Assembly: GCF_014636295.1 (NCBI RefSeq)
Contig: NZ_BMEC01000003.1
Coordinates: 424,074-488,073, forward strand
DNA from: Marivirga lumbricoides
Lineage (GTDB): Bacteria > Bacteroidota > Bacteroidia > Cytophagales > Cyclobacteriaceae
DNA: 64,000 nt
Direction: 5' to 3'
This document shows, piece after piece, positions 8,030 to 15,909 of this stretch. The notes under the pieces are model-generated. The model was not told the DNA's origin. It saw only the letters and a list, made by a program, of their open reading frames with translations, and searched no databases. The stretch's first letter is position 1. Every line of letters starts with the position of its first letter. The translations under genes and the position numbers were made by a program.

Positions 8030-8059
8030 TGATTTATATTTTTCGCTTCTTTACATTTG
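8029..8059 (+). promoter_or_regulatory. Bacteroidota-type promoter of aceB-aceA
   Basis: TTG at 8029-8031 and TACATTTG at 8052-8059 are 20 nt apart, which matches the -33/-7 (TTTG and TAnnTTTG) promoter of this phylum. The start codon lies 19 nt after the -7 box. Confidence 0.7.
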
Positions 8060-8078
8060 AAATATCAATCACCAAAAA

Positions 8079-9680
8079 ATGATGCACATGGAAACGAAAG
8101 CAGTAAGAAAAAAAGAAGCAAAAACCTCTCATCAGCTCCATCCTTTACTGACCGATGAGGCTAAAACGTTCCTTTACAAGTTGGATGAAATGTTTAACAG
8201 TCAGCGATTACATTTATTAGCCGTGCGTGAGGAGAGAGCCCGGCAGATTGCAGATGGCCAAAAGCTGGACTTCCTGCCATCCACACAAAGAATCAGAGAC
8301 TATGCGCATTGGAGTGTAGCGCCTATTCCTGAAGCCCTGCAGGATAGAAGAGTGGAAATTACCGGACCTGTGGATCGTAAAATGATCATCAATGCGCTGA
8401 ATTCCGATGCGAAAGTTTTCATGGCTGATTTTGAAGATGCCACCAGCCCTACATGGGAGAACATTATTTCAGGGCAACAAAACCTCTATGATGCAATCAG
8501 AAATCAAATTGATTTCACAGCATCTAACGGTAAAAAATATCAATTAAAGAAAAATAGAGCAGTACTAAAGGTACGCCCAAGAGGCTGGCACTTATCAGAA
8601 AAGCATTTCCAGGTGCAAGGACGTCCTATTTCAGCTTCTCTTTTTGATTTCGGGCTGTATTTCTTTCACAATGCTCAGGAACTCATTCGATCAGGAAGTG
8701 GTCCATACTTTTATCTTCCCAAGTTGGAAAGCCATGAGGAGGCTAGGTTATGGAATGAAGTTTTCGTTTTTGCTCAGGAGGAACTGGGGGTTTCCAGAGG
8801 TACTATCAAAGCTACTGTATTGATAGAAACTATTACCGCAGCCTTTGAAATGGAGGAAATTATTTACGAGCTGAAAGATCACATGGCGGGGCTAAATGCC
8901 GGAAGATGGGATTATATTTTTAGTGCCATTAAAAAATTCCGCCATGATCCTGAATTTATATTACCTGACAGAGAAGCGATTACCATGTCTGTTCCTTTTA
9001 TGAAAGCTTATGCTAATTTATTGGTGAAAACTTGCCATAAGAGGGGCGCTCTTGCCATTGGGGGCATGTCAGCTTTTATTCCTTCTAAAGATGAGGAGGT
9101 TAACAAGAGAGCTTTTGAAAAAGTGAGAAAAGATAAAACCCTGGAGGCTGAAGCCGGCTATGATGGAACCTGGGTAGCTCACCCTGGCTTAATTCCACCG
9201 GTTTTGGAAGTGTTTGATCCTTTTTTAAAAGGAAGAAAGCACCAAAAACATCTGCTAAGAGAAGATTTCACTGTAATGGCCCCGGAGTTAACTAATCCGG
9301 AAATTATTTACGGACAGATCACAGAGAAAGGAGTGCGCACTAACATTAATGTAGCATTGCTTTACATAGAGTCATGGTTACAAGGCACCGGGGCAGCTGC
9401 ACTATACAATTTGATGGAAGATGCAGCCACAGCTGAAATCAGTCGCGCTCAGCTTTGGCAATGGTATCACCATCATGTGGAATTCAAAAATGGTAAAATT
9501 TTAAATAAAGCTTTGTTTCTCCGCTTACTGAACGAAGAATTATCAGCTGCCAAAAAGTACCTGGGAGCGGAAAGAACCAACACTGCTAAAATTGATTTAG
9601 CAGCTATACTATTGGAAGACCTGGTGATGAATAAGGAATTTGAAGAGTTCCTCACACTTAAAGCATACCCTTTTTTATAA
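8079..9680 (+). CDS. aceB: malate synthase A
   Basis: Condenses glyoxylate with acetyl-CoA to malate in the cytoplasm, the second step of the glyoxylate shunt. 533 aa, the usual length for isoform A. Seen: DFEDATSPTWENI near residue 115, KVRPRGWHLSEKH near 170 (glyoxylate-binding Arg), the IETITAAFEMEEIIYELK block with the metal-binding acidic residue, GGMSAFIPSK, and YDGTWVAHPGL near 365 in the C-terminal part. Three ATGs are clustered at the start (8079, 8082, 8088); the first is taken. It is followed 57 nt later by isocitrate lyase, so the two probably form one operon, transcribed from the promoter at 8029-8059 and controlled by the ScfR-type protein. Confidence 0.97.
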   Translation: MMHMETKAVRKKEAKTSHQLHPLLTDEAKTFLYKLDEMFNSQRLHLLAVREERARQIADGQKLDFLPSTQRIRDYAHWSVAPIPEALQDRRVEITGPVDRKMIINALNSDAKVFMADFEDATSPTWENIISGQQNLYDAIRNQIDFTASNGKKYQLKKNRAVLKVRPRGWHLSEKHFQVQGRPISASLFDFGLYFFHNAQELIRSGSGPYFYLPKLESHEEARLWNEVFVFAQEELGVSRGTIKATVLIETITAAFEMEEIIYELKDHMAGLNAGRWDYIFSAIKKFRHDPEFILPDREAITMSVPFMKAYANLLVKTCHKRGALAIGGMSAFIPSKDEEVNKRAFEKVRKDKTLEAEAGYDGTWVAHPGLIPPVLEVFDPFLKGRKHQKHLLREDFTVMAPELTNPEIIYGQITEKGVRTNINVALLYIESWLQGTGAAALYNLMEDAATAEISRAQLWQWYHHHVEFKNGKILNKALFLRLLNEELSAAKKYLGAERTNTAKIDLAAILLEDLVMNKEFEEFLTLKAYPFL

Positions 9681-9737
9681 GTCCTTAATTTTTAAAAAAA
9701 GAGATTAAATGGATGTCATATCTTAAAATAAACTACT

Positions 9738-11012
9738 ATGAACAAGCAAGAAAAAATTAATGAGTTAATCACTGATTGGACTACTAACCCAAGGTGGAAA
9801 GATGTAGAAAGGGCCTACTCGGCAGAAGAGGTTATCAAGCTTTCAGGATCAGTAAAGATAGAATATAGCCTGGCCAGGCAAGGTGCAGAAAGGCTCTGGC
9901 ACCTGCTTAATACGGAAGAGTATGTAGCTGGATTAGGTGCACTTACAGGAAACCAGGCCATTCAGGAGGTACAAGCCGGGCTAAAAGCTATTTATTTAAG
10001 TGGATGGCAAGTAGCTGCTGATGCTAATTTAGCGGGGCAAATGTATCCTGACCAGAGTTTGTATCCGGCAGATAGTGTGCCTAATGTGGTAAAGCGGATT
10101 AATAATGCTTTATTAAGAGCAGATCAGATTCAATCAGTAACAGGTGAAGGTAATGTGCATTGGATGGCGCCGATTGTAGCAGATGCTGAAGCCGGATTTG
10201 GAGGTAATTTAAATGCTTTTGAACTAATGAAAGCTATGATTGAAGCCGGAGCCGCGGGCGTACATTTTGAAGATCAACTGTCATCAGCTAAAAAATGTGG
10301 CCATTTAGGTGGTAAAGTTTTGGTCCCTACTCAGGAGGCGATTAACAAATTGGTTTCTGCCCGCTTAGCCACTGATGTAATGGGAGTTCCTACCATTATA
10401 GTGGCTCGTACAGATGCCGATGCAGCCAATCTGATTACAAGTGATATAGATGAAAGAGATTTGCCTTTTATAACAGGTAGTCGCTCTTCCGAAGGATTTT
10501 ATGCTGTCAGAAATGGTATAGAACAAGCCATTAGCAGGGGAGTGGCTTATGCGCCATATGCTGATTTGGTTTGGTGTGAAACGTCTCATCCTGATCTGGG
10601 AGAAGCAAGGGAATTTGCTCAGGCCATTAAAGAAAAGTACCCTGATAAAATGCTGGCTTATAATTGCTCGCCTTCCTTCAACTGGGCTTCTAAGCTAACA
10701 GAAAATGAGATGCTGGAATATAGGGAGAGGCTGGCTGAGATGGGTTATAAGTTTCAGTTTATTACTTTAGCAGGCTTTCATGCCCTTAATACAGCTATGT
10801 TTGAACTGGCATCAGCTTACAAGGAAAGAGGGATGGCTGGTTACTCCGAACTGCAACAACGGGAATTCGCTTTGCAGTCGAAAGGCTTTAAGGCAGTAAA
10901 GCACCAGGCTTTTGTAGGAACAGCTTATTTCGATGCAGTACAGAATACAGTTACCCAAGGAAAAGCTTCCACTCAGGCACTAAAAGGTTCTACTGAGGAG
11001 GCACAATTCTAG
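9738..11012 (+). CDS. aceA: isocitrate lyase
   Basis: Cleaves isocitrate to glyoxylate and succinate, the first committed step of the glyoxylate shunt, letting the cell grow on acetate or fatty acids. 424 aa, the length of the shorter bacterial class. The catalytic signature KKCGHLGGK is present near residue 185. [19 protein letters not shown] (metal-binding Asp), WCETSHPD and YNCSPSFNW also match. The C-terminus ends without the extension seen in mycobacterial ICL2. It is co-directional with malate synthase and shares its promoter; a strong hairpin follows at 11031-11066. Confidence 0.97.
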   Translation: MNKQEKINELITDWTTNPRWKDVERAYSAEEVIKLSGSVKIEYSLARQGAERLWHLLNTEEYVAGLGALTGNQAIQEVQAGLKAIYLSGWQVAADANLAGQMYPDQSLYPADSVPNVVKRINNALLRADQIQSVTGEGNVHWMAPIVADAEAGFGGNLNAFELMKAMIEAGAAGVHFEDQLSSAKKCGHLGGKVLVPTQEAINKLVSARLATDVMGVPTIIVARTDADAANLITSDIDERDLPFITGSRSSEGFYAVRNGIEQAISRGVAYAPYADLVWCETSHPDLGEAREFAQAIKEKYPDKMLAYNCSPSFNWASKLTENEMLEYRERLAEMGYKFQFITLAGFHALNTAMFELASAYKERGMAGYSELQQREFALQSKGFKAVKHQAFVGTAYFDAVQNTVTQGKASTQALKGSTEEAQF

Positions 11013-11030
11013 TTAGCTAAATTGTTTAAA

Positions 11031-11066
11031 GTAACATAGGTTTACAGCCATGTAAACCTATGTTAC
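11031..11066. terminator. perfect 15-bp hairpin between convergent genes
   Basis: GTAACATAGGTTTAC (11031-11045) and its exact inverse complement (11052-11066) with a 6-nt loop. It lies 18 nt after the isocitrate lyase stop and before the convergent persulfide dioxygenase. It has no clear T-run and probably acts in both directions. Confidence 0.75.
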
Positions 11067-11113
11067 TACAAATTCCTACTTAATTCATTGTTTAAATATG
11101 AGTTGTATTGAAT

Positions 11114-12451
11114 TCATTTAAATTCTTCCACCGCATCACTTAAATCGTACACTTTGGCGTCAGGTAATAATCTTTTTACGATGCTAAAACCAGTAGCAGA
11201 TCTATATCCACCAGCACAATGTATAATAATTGGTTTTTGCTTATCAATCTCAGAAGTCCTCTCTCTTAATTCAGGCAAAGGAATATTTTTAGCTGATTGA
11301 AAGAATTTGCCATCAGCTACTTCTGAAGAGTTGCGTATATCAATGATGGTATAAGCATCAGGGTTTTTTCTAAAATCCTCTAAATTTATTTGCGGATCCT
11401 GTACCGTTTCACCTTTAGGTTGAACTACAGCAGCTATTAAGTTGCTTTCATAACCTATTTTAGCGGCTCTGTAAATGGCGAAGTCCAAGTCTTTGTTATT
11501 TTGAGCTACTAAATAGTATTTCTCATTGGGTCCCACTATTGAGCCCAACCAGGTCTCGAATTTATCGTCTTTTTTATTCTGTATATTAATAGCTCCTTTA
11601 AGGTGACTTTTTTTAAACGCTTCCTGTGGCTGGGTGTCTATAATAAGCGCGTCTGAAGGGATTTCTGCTCCCTCTTTCTTTTCTACCTTTTTAATGGCTT
11701 CCTCTAATTCTGTTGCACCGCGTCTGTTAACTTCTACGCTATTAGGAAAGTATTTAGGTATAAAGGACTGTCCCTCTAAAAAAGCATCTATAAATTTTGC
11801 TTTATCTTTAATTTGAAAGGCCCAGTTATTTGCCTTTTCTCTCGCTATGGTGCTGGTTAAGTCACTACTCATATTTTTTCCACATAATGAACCAGCTCCA
11901 TGGGCAGGGTAAACAATGGTGTCATCAGCCAAATCTTTAAAAATGGTGTTAACTGTGTTGTACATCATTCCTGCTAATTCTTTCCTGCTTGCCTGAATAT
12001 TGCCGGCACCTTCTCTTAAATCTGGTCGTCCCACATCTCCTACAAATAAAGAATCTCCAGTGAATACAGCTTCTTGTTTGCCATTTTCATCTATCAAAAG
12101 ATAAGAGTTATGATCTGGTGAGTGGCCTGGCGTAAATAATGCTTTAAATGTGACTTTTCCGATTTGTACCTCATCACCATGTTTCATAGGTGTAAAATCA
12201 TAGCTTACACCAACTTTCTCATTTATATAGATTTCGGCTTTAAATTTTTCCTGAATTTCTAAATGGCTGCTGATAAAATCAGCATGAGGATGGGTTTCAA
12301 AAACAGCTACTATTTTTGCATTGTTTTCTTCAGCAAATTGAACATAGGGGGTAATGTCTCTTGAAGGATCTACTAAAGCTACTTTACCATCACTTTCTAT
12401 TGCAAACGAGCCTTGAGCAAGAGCCTGATCGTAAAAATGTTTAATATTCAT
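11114..12451 (-). CDS. persulfide dioxygenase-rhodanese fusion (ETHE1-like), copy 1
   Basis: 445 aa. The N-terminal metallo-beta-lactamase domain (1-210) has THPHADFISSH, TPGHSPDH, GDSLFVGDVGRPDL and YPAHGAGSLCG, the mono-iron persulfide dioxygenase pattern of ETHE1, BlaC/CstB and relatives; it oxidises glutathione- or other persulfides to sulfite. Two rhodanese domains follow. The first (about 255-350) lacks an active cysteine (YYLVAQNNKD at that place); the second (365-445) has HCAGGYRSATG and should carry sulfur. Together they could turn persulfide plus sulfite into thiosulfate. A GTAACAnnTGTTAC operator lies 74 nt upstream of the start. A paralogue is encoded at 22387-23802. Confidence 0.92.
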   Translation of the reverse strand: MNIKHFYDQALAQGSFAIESDGKVALVDPSRDITPYVQFAEENNAKIVAVFETHPHADFISSHLEIQEKFKAEIYINEKVGVSYDFTPMKHGDEVQIGKVTFKALFTPGHSPDHNSYLLIDENGKQEAVFTGDSLFVGDVGRPDLREGAGNIQASRKELAGMMYNTVNTIFKDLADDTIVYPAHGAGSLCGKNMSSDLTSTIAREKANNWAFQIKDKAKFIDAFLEGQSFIPKYFPNSVEVNRRGATELEEAIKKVEKKEGAEIPSDALIIDTQPQEAFKKSHLKGAINIQNKKDDKFETWLGSIVGPNEKYYLVAQNNKDLDFAIYRAAKIGYESNLIAAVVQPKGETVQDPQINLEDFRKNPDAYTIIDIRNSSEVADGKFFQSAKNIPLPELRERTSEIDKQKPIIIHCAGGYRSATGFSIVKRLLPDAKVYDLSDAVEEFK

Positions 12452-12518
12452 GGTTTTCTATTATTTAAATACTGACTTCGTTACTTACTTTTTTAACGAA
12501 TCTTAAATGCACAGGATA

Positions 12519-12532
12519 GTAACATTTGTTAC
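12519..12532. promoter_or_regulatory. sulfur-cluster operator GTAACATTTGTTAC
   Basis: Upstream of persulfide dioxygenase copy 1. Perfect palindrome of the GTAACA-NN-TGTTAC type. No good TAnnTTTG box is found at the usual 22-nt spacing for this copy. Confidence 0.75.
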
Positions 12533-12577
12533 GCTGAAGAATTATTTTCAGTGTATTCAGTGGAGGAGCTAATTTTT

Positions 12578-13393
12578 TTACATAAAAAGCTCTTTGTATA
12601 TCATAAAAGATCCCATAATTAAGACAAACCAGCCAAAACCTTTTTTCAGTTTAGCTCCATCAATTTTATTGGATAAATAGGAACCTATAAAAATTCCTGC
12701 AATGGCAATGCCAGAAAAGGTTAATAGAAATATCCAGTTGATAGCTCCGCCTGCTTGCACATCTCCAATAAAACCTATTAAAGATTTCACAGCAATAATT
12801 AATAAGGAAGTTCCAACGGCTTCCTTCATAGGCAGTTTTGCTAAAACAACAAGCGCAGGAATAATGAGAAATCCACCACCTGCACCTACTAATCCGGTTA
12901 AAGCACCTACTACCAGCCCTTCTAAAATAATAAGAGGGTAATTAAACTTCTGAGTCTTTTCTCCACCTTCTACATCTGGAGCTGGTCCTTTTTTGTCCTT
13001 AATCATAGAATAGGACGCAGCAATCATCAAAAGAGCGAAAATTACCATAATTCCTATAGGTAATGTAATTTCTAAATCACCAATAAAAAACCAGGATTGT
13101 GGTAAAGCAGGCACAACAATTAAACGTGTCAGGTAAACTGCTATAAAAGCGGGAATGGTAAATACTACTCCTGTTTTATAATTTACCATGCCTTTTTTAG
13201 CATAATTTACCCCGCCAACCAGCGAGCTAAACCCTACAATAAAAAGTGAATAGGCAGTTGCTGTTACCGGACTGATGTTTAATAAATAAACCAAAACCGG
13301 AACTGTGAGAATTGAACCTCCTCCTCCAATTAAACCTAATGAAATACCTATTACGGCAGCGCCTAAATATCCTAATACTTCTATCAATGTCAT
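12578..13393 (-). CDS. TauE/SafE family sulfite/organosulfur exporter
   Basis: 271 aa, eight or so membrane helices in two homologous halves, each starting with a glycine-rich repeat: GLIGGGGSILTVPVLVYL near residue 20 and GLVGAGGGFLIIPALV near 165. This is the TauE/SafE (DUF81) family, which exports sulfite, sulfoacetate or related anions. Next to persulfide dioxygenase, it most likely removes sulfite made in the cytoplasm. It has its own GTAACAAATGTTAC operator (13442-13455) followed 22 nt later by TACTTTTG, so it is an independent transcription unit, or the first gene of one continuing into 12451-11114. Confidence 0.9.
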   Translation of the reverse strand: MTLIEVLGYLGAAVIGISLGLIGGGGSILTVPVLVYLLNISPVTATAYSLFIVGFSSLVGGVNYAKKGMVNYKTGVVFTIPAFIAVYLTRLIVVPALPQSWFFIGDLEITLPIGIMVIFALLMIAASYSMIKDKKGPAPDVEGGEKTQKFNYPLIILEGLVVGALTGLVGAGGGFLIIPALVVLAKLPMKEAVGTSLLIIAVKSLIGFIGDVQAGGAINWIFLLTFSGIAIAGIFIGSYLSNKIDGAKLKKGFGWFVLIMGSFMIYKELFM

Positions 13394-13411
13394 AAGCTAT
13401 ACTTTATGACG

Positions 13412-13455
13412 CAAAAGTAGAATGAGTGAAGTTGGCAAGGTGTAACAAATGTTAC
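13412..13455 (-). promoter_or_regulatory. operator plus promoter of the TauE gene
   Basis: GTAACATTTGTTAC as read on the minus strand (13442-13455), then exactly 22 nt, then TACTTTTG (13419-13412, minus strand), a full TAnnTTTG -7 box. The box is 18 nt before the ATG at 13393. The operator centre falls near -41, the class II Crp/Fnr position. Confidence 0.8.
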
Positions 13456-13657
13456 CATCAATATTGAATTACGACTTAGTTTATTTGTTGTTGATAATAT
13501 TCTCTCCCTATGAAGAGGAGGTAAAGCGAGTAAACTTAATAAAAAAAGATTGCTGTTGAAAACACCAACTACAGGGGACAGGCTCTCAGGCTCTCTTTAA
13601 TTAATAAAAACACAAATAAGATATAAGCTTTTAAATTAAATAGAGCGTATCAGGCAA

Positions 13658-13860
13658 TTACATGAGAATCAATGATAAGTATTTGAAAGTGAGTAATAAC
13701 TGATTGCGCATTGTGTAATCTGCTTTTAGATTAAATATAAAACTCGGTCCAATTCCTTTATATAGTTGAGTTAAGAAACCATTCTTGAACTTATCTTCTT
13801 CATACCTATATCCAAAATATTGTGAGATGATCAAGACAGTATTTAACCAAAAAAAAACCG
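13658..13860 (-). pseudogene. possible remnant of an outer-membrane barrel gene
   Basis: The region 13456-13883 has no intact gene. On the minus strand, a short frame open through the terminator reads SQYFGYRYEEDKFKNGFL, then YKGIGPSFIFNLKADY and NQLLLTFKYLSLILM before a stop at 13658. Alternating aromatic and polar residues suggest a beta-barrel C-terminus. It has no start codon and is too short to work. The rest of the gap shows nothing else. Confidence 0.25.
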
Positions 13861-13873
13861 GTTGAAAACCGGC
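13847..13873 (-). terminator. rho-independent terminator of the rhodanese operon
   Basis: Read on the minus strand: GCCGGTT-TTC-AACCGG followed by a run of nine T. It starts 11 nt after the stop of the small membrane gene at 13884. Confidence 0.9.
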
Positions 13874-13883
13874 TTCTTCTTAA

Positions 13884-14093
13884 TCATGTATTTTTAGGTG
13901 TTTTACAATGCGTACTGTTGCAGTTTCCTGTGTAGCAACTTTGGTTCATAATTGCCATCATGCTGAAAGCAAAACCGATGGTGCCTGCAAGTAAATCAGT
14001 CTCTATTATACTTATTGTCAATAAGTATATACCGATTACCAGCTTAAGCCATCTCACAAACGACCATGAAGTGTGAAAAATGGTGCGGATCAT
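13884..14093 (-). CDS. small membrane protein of the rhodanese operon
   Basis: 69 aa with two hydrophobic segments (RWLKLVIGIYLLTISI and GTIGFAFSMMAIMNQ) and three cysteines in the tail (QSCYTGNCNSTHC). It resembles the DUF2892/YgaP-type membrane partners that accompany rhodaneses. Its ATG overlaps the stop of the preceding rhodanese by 4 nt, so translation is coupled. The tail cysteines might take part in sulfur transfer, but that is only a guess. Last gene before the terminator. Confidence 0.7.
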   Translation of the reverse strand: MIRTIFHTSWSFVRWLKLVIGIYLLTISIIETDLLAGTIGFAFSMMAIMNQSCYTGNCNSTHCKTPKNT

Positions 14094-14404
14094 TCTATTT
14101 TTTGATTCAATGAAGTCCAGCCTCCTCCGTTATAAACTTTATGGTAGCCTTTGGCAATCAATATACTTTTAGCACGGCTGCTCCTCATGCCTGAAGCACA
14201 ACAAGTTATAATTGGCATATCCTTATCTCTCAATTTATTTAAATTATTTGCTAAGCTACTCACAGGTATGTTGAAAGAATTTTTGATATGGCCTGACTGA
14301 AATTCGTCTTTAGTACGTACATCCAAAATAATGGCTCCTTCACTAATCAATTTTTTATAATCTACAGGAGCACCTAGTCCGAGTATTCTTCTTAAAAAGC
14401 TCAT
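14090..14404 (-). CDS. single-domain rhodanese
   Basis: 104 aa: a complete rhodanese fold with VRTKDEFQSGHIKNSFNIP and the active loop CCASGMRS (Cys69 catalytic). It carries sulfane sulfur as a cysteine persulfide and passes it to thiols, cyanide or other carriers; no signal peptide is seen, so it is cytoplasmic, though the N-terminal 15 residues are hydrophobic and basic. ATGA overlaps on both sides (14401-14404 and 14090-14093) make a tightly coupled three-gene operon with a second rhodanese and a small membrane protein. Confidence 0.92.
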   Translation of the reverse strand: MSFLRRILGLGAPVDYKKLISEGAIILDVRTKDEFQSGHIKNSFNIPVSSLANNLNKLRDKDMPIITCCASGMRSSRAKSILIAKGYHKVYNGGGWTSLNQKIE

Positions 14405-14667
14405 GATGTTACAACAGAGTTTTCAGCTGCATACCAGGAACCTCCATTAAGGCTTTTAATCCCATGGGAAAGCAAAATTTGTTGAGCCATCGCACTTCTA
14501 TTGCCAGATGCACAACATACAATAATTTCACCTTCAATTTTCTTTACCTCTTCCAATCTGGCTTCAATTTCATTTAGAGGGATATTAACGGAGTACTGCG
14601 CATGTTCAAGAGCAAATTCTCCGGCTGATCTCACATCAATAATTGTTTTATTTATGAGTTTTTTCAT
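14401..14667 (-). CDS. single-domain rhodanese
   Basis: 88 aa, near the minimum size for a rhodanese domain. IIDVRSAGEFALEHAQYSVNIPLNEI opens the domain and the active loop is CCASGNRSAM (Cys52). The paired CC resembles the neighbouring rhodanese, suggesting duplication within the operon. It is the first gene of the unit; the GTAACATCTGTTAC operator (14719-14732) is centred 58 nt upstream of its ATG. Function: cytoplasmic persulfide carrier, in step with persulfide dioxygenase. Confidence 0.92.
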   Translation of the reverse strand: MKKLINKTIIDVRSAGEFALEHAQYSVNIPLNEIEARLEEVKKIEGEIIVCCASGNRSAMAQQILLSHGIKSLNGGSWYAAENSVVTS

Positions 14668-14718
14668 TTTTGTTTATTTAATACAATGCGAATTAAGGTA
14701 GTTTCAAAAGATAGTTTT

Positions 14719-14732
14719 GTAACATCTGTTAC
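14719..14732. promoter_or_regulatory. sulfur-cluster operator GTAACATCTGTTAC
   Basis: Upstream of the rhodanese pair, centred 58 nt before the ATG. At the 22-nt spacing the minus strand reads TTAATTCG, only a weak match to TAnnTTTG. Confidence 0.75.
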
Positions 14733-14781
14733 CTTTCCCAACGATGGGTTAACTCGAAAGTGTAACTCGGAAAGAACAAAA

Positions 14782-14988
14782 TTAAGATTGCTTCTTTCTT
14801 GTGGAAATGCCAAAAGGTAAGTAGAGAGGACAAAAACTGATGAAACTGGTGATAATAAAACTGATGGCCAGTATTCCTAAAACTACAGCCACAGTTCCAC
14901 TGATAATCCCAAAATAATATAATACGCCTACTGCAATTGCTAATAAAATTCTGATAAATTTATCAGCGGTACCCATATTTGCTTTCAT
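14782..14988 (-). CDS. DUF2892 (YgaP-like) membrane protein
   Basis: 68 aa from the ATG at 14988 (MKANMGTADKFIRILL); a TTG at 15024 would give a longer form but lies within the promoter box and is rejected. The protein has two membrane helices around LAIAVGVLYYFGIISG and ILAISFIITSFISFCPLYLPFGI, with the family's CPLY motif near the end. DUF2892 is the membrane part of E. coli YgaP, where it is fused to rhodanese, so its place beside rhodaneses fits. A GTAACAATTGTTAC operator and TACATTTA box precede it. Confidence 0.85.
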   Translation of the reverse strand: MKANMGTADKFIRILLAIAVGVLYYFGIISGTVAVVLGILAISFIITSFISFCPLYLPFGISTRKKQS

Positions 14989-15009
14989 AATCGTGCTAAT
15001 TTGTTTTAC

Positions 15010-15053
15010 TAAATGTAGAGTCAATCATGAAGGAACTTTGTAACAATTGTTAC
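15010..15053 (-). promoter_or_regulatory. operator plus promoter of the DUF2892 gene
   Basis: Palindrome GTAACAATTGTTAC (15040-15053), 22-nt spacer, TACATTTA on the minus strand (15017-15010). Same geometry as the TauE promoter. Confidence 0.8.
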
Positions 15054-15083
15054 ACTAAAAAAGAGATAGACAGTAGAAAGTAT

Positions 15084-15674
15084 TTACTGAAGACTTTTTA
15101 AATATGATCTAAACTCCTCAGTATTAAAATCGCCCATGCCGGAGTGGGTAAGCACTAAATCTCCTTTAGCATCAATAATATAAGTGGTGGGGATGCTTTG
15201 AGTATGATATAAGCGGGGAATTCCTCCGGGAGCTTGAAAGATTTCAAAGTCAAACTCTTTTTTACGGTGCAGTTTAATGGCTTTCGAAAAATCATCATCC
15301 ACGGAGAGCATAATAAATGCTACCTTGTTTTTGTCAACTGATTGATATAGTTTGTTGATCCCAGGCATTTCTGCAAGGCAGGGTGGGCACCAGCTGGCCC
15401 AAATGTTCAGGAAAATTACTTTACCTTTCAAAGATTTCATATCCAGTTTTTCTCCTTTTGAATTAATCAATTGCATGGAGAAGTCGGCTTTCGGATTTGA
15501 AAAATTATCGGAAGGTTTTTCCTGTTCAGTTACATCAGGATTGAGCAAGCCGGTAACCAGTACTCCGCGCTGAACAAAGCCTAGTACTTCAGTATGTAAG
15601 CCTGTTAAATAAAGTATTCCAAAAACACTTAAAATTACGCCATACTCTATTATACTTTTTTTCATGTTTTTCAT
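15084..15674 (-). CDS. membrane-anchored TlpA/ResA-like thioredoxin
   Basis: 196 aa with one N-terminal membrane helix (IEYGVILSVFGILYLTGL) and a periplasmic thioredoxin fold containing WASWCPPCLAEM (Cys96, Cys99), the TlpA/ResA/CcmG signature, then IPTTYIIDAKGD with the cis-proline. Such proteins reduce disulfides outside the cytoplasmic membrane. In a sulfur cluster it could keep periplasmic thiols or SoxB-like partners reduced. No copy of the GTAACA operator is seen in its 235-nt upstream gap, unlike its neighbours. A short-chain start at Met4 (15665) is possible. Confidence 0.88.
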   Translation of the reverse strand: MKNMKKSIIEYGVILSVFGILYLTGLHTEVLGFVQRGVLVTGLLNPDVTEQEKPSDNFSNPKADFSMQLINSKGEKLDMKSLKGKVIFLNIWASWCPPCLAEMPGINKLYQSVDKNKVAFIMLSVDDDFSKAIKLHRKKEFDFEIFQAPGGIPRLYHTQSIPTTYIIDAKGDLVLTHSGMGDFNTEEFRSYLKSLQ

Positions 15675-15805
15675 AAGTTAAGATATTTAAGCTACCGCCT
15701 CAGAAATTTTGGCAGTAATGGTTTTTGTACGATCGCTATATTTAAAGATTCGTATTTTAAAAGATGTATTCATCGTTTCGATTTTTTTATGAAACTAGTT
15801 TAATT

Positions 15806-15850
15806 CATAAAATGAAAAAATGAAGCGGTAATATTTGTTGCCGCTTCATT
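15806..15850 (-). terminator. rho-independent terminator of the SoxB-like operon
   Basis: AATGAAGCGG (15819-15828) pairs with CCGCTTCATT (15841-15850). On the minus strand the stem is followed by TTTTTT. It lies 60 nt beyond the stop of the SoxB-like gene. The loop contains a degenerate GTAATATTTGTTGC, probably by chance. Confidence 0.8.
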
Positions 15851-15909
15851 AATAGTAGGGTTAATTCATCATCCGGTTTTCACTTCTAAGCTTTTGTTTT
15901 TTAGTATAA

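Noticed and set aside
12702-12941. Plus-strand 79-codon frame opposite the TauE gene
   Set aside because: It is antisense to a clearly coding, conserved membrane protein and shows no family features; a shadow of the codon pattern.
15828-15841. Degenerate GTAATATTTGTTGC as an eighth sulfur operator
   Set aside because: It lies in the loop of a terminator hairpin after a gene end, not upstream of a start, and its arms are not palindromic.
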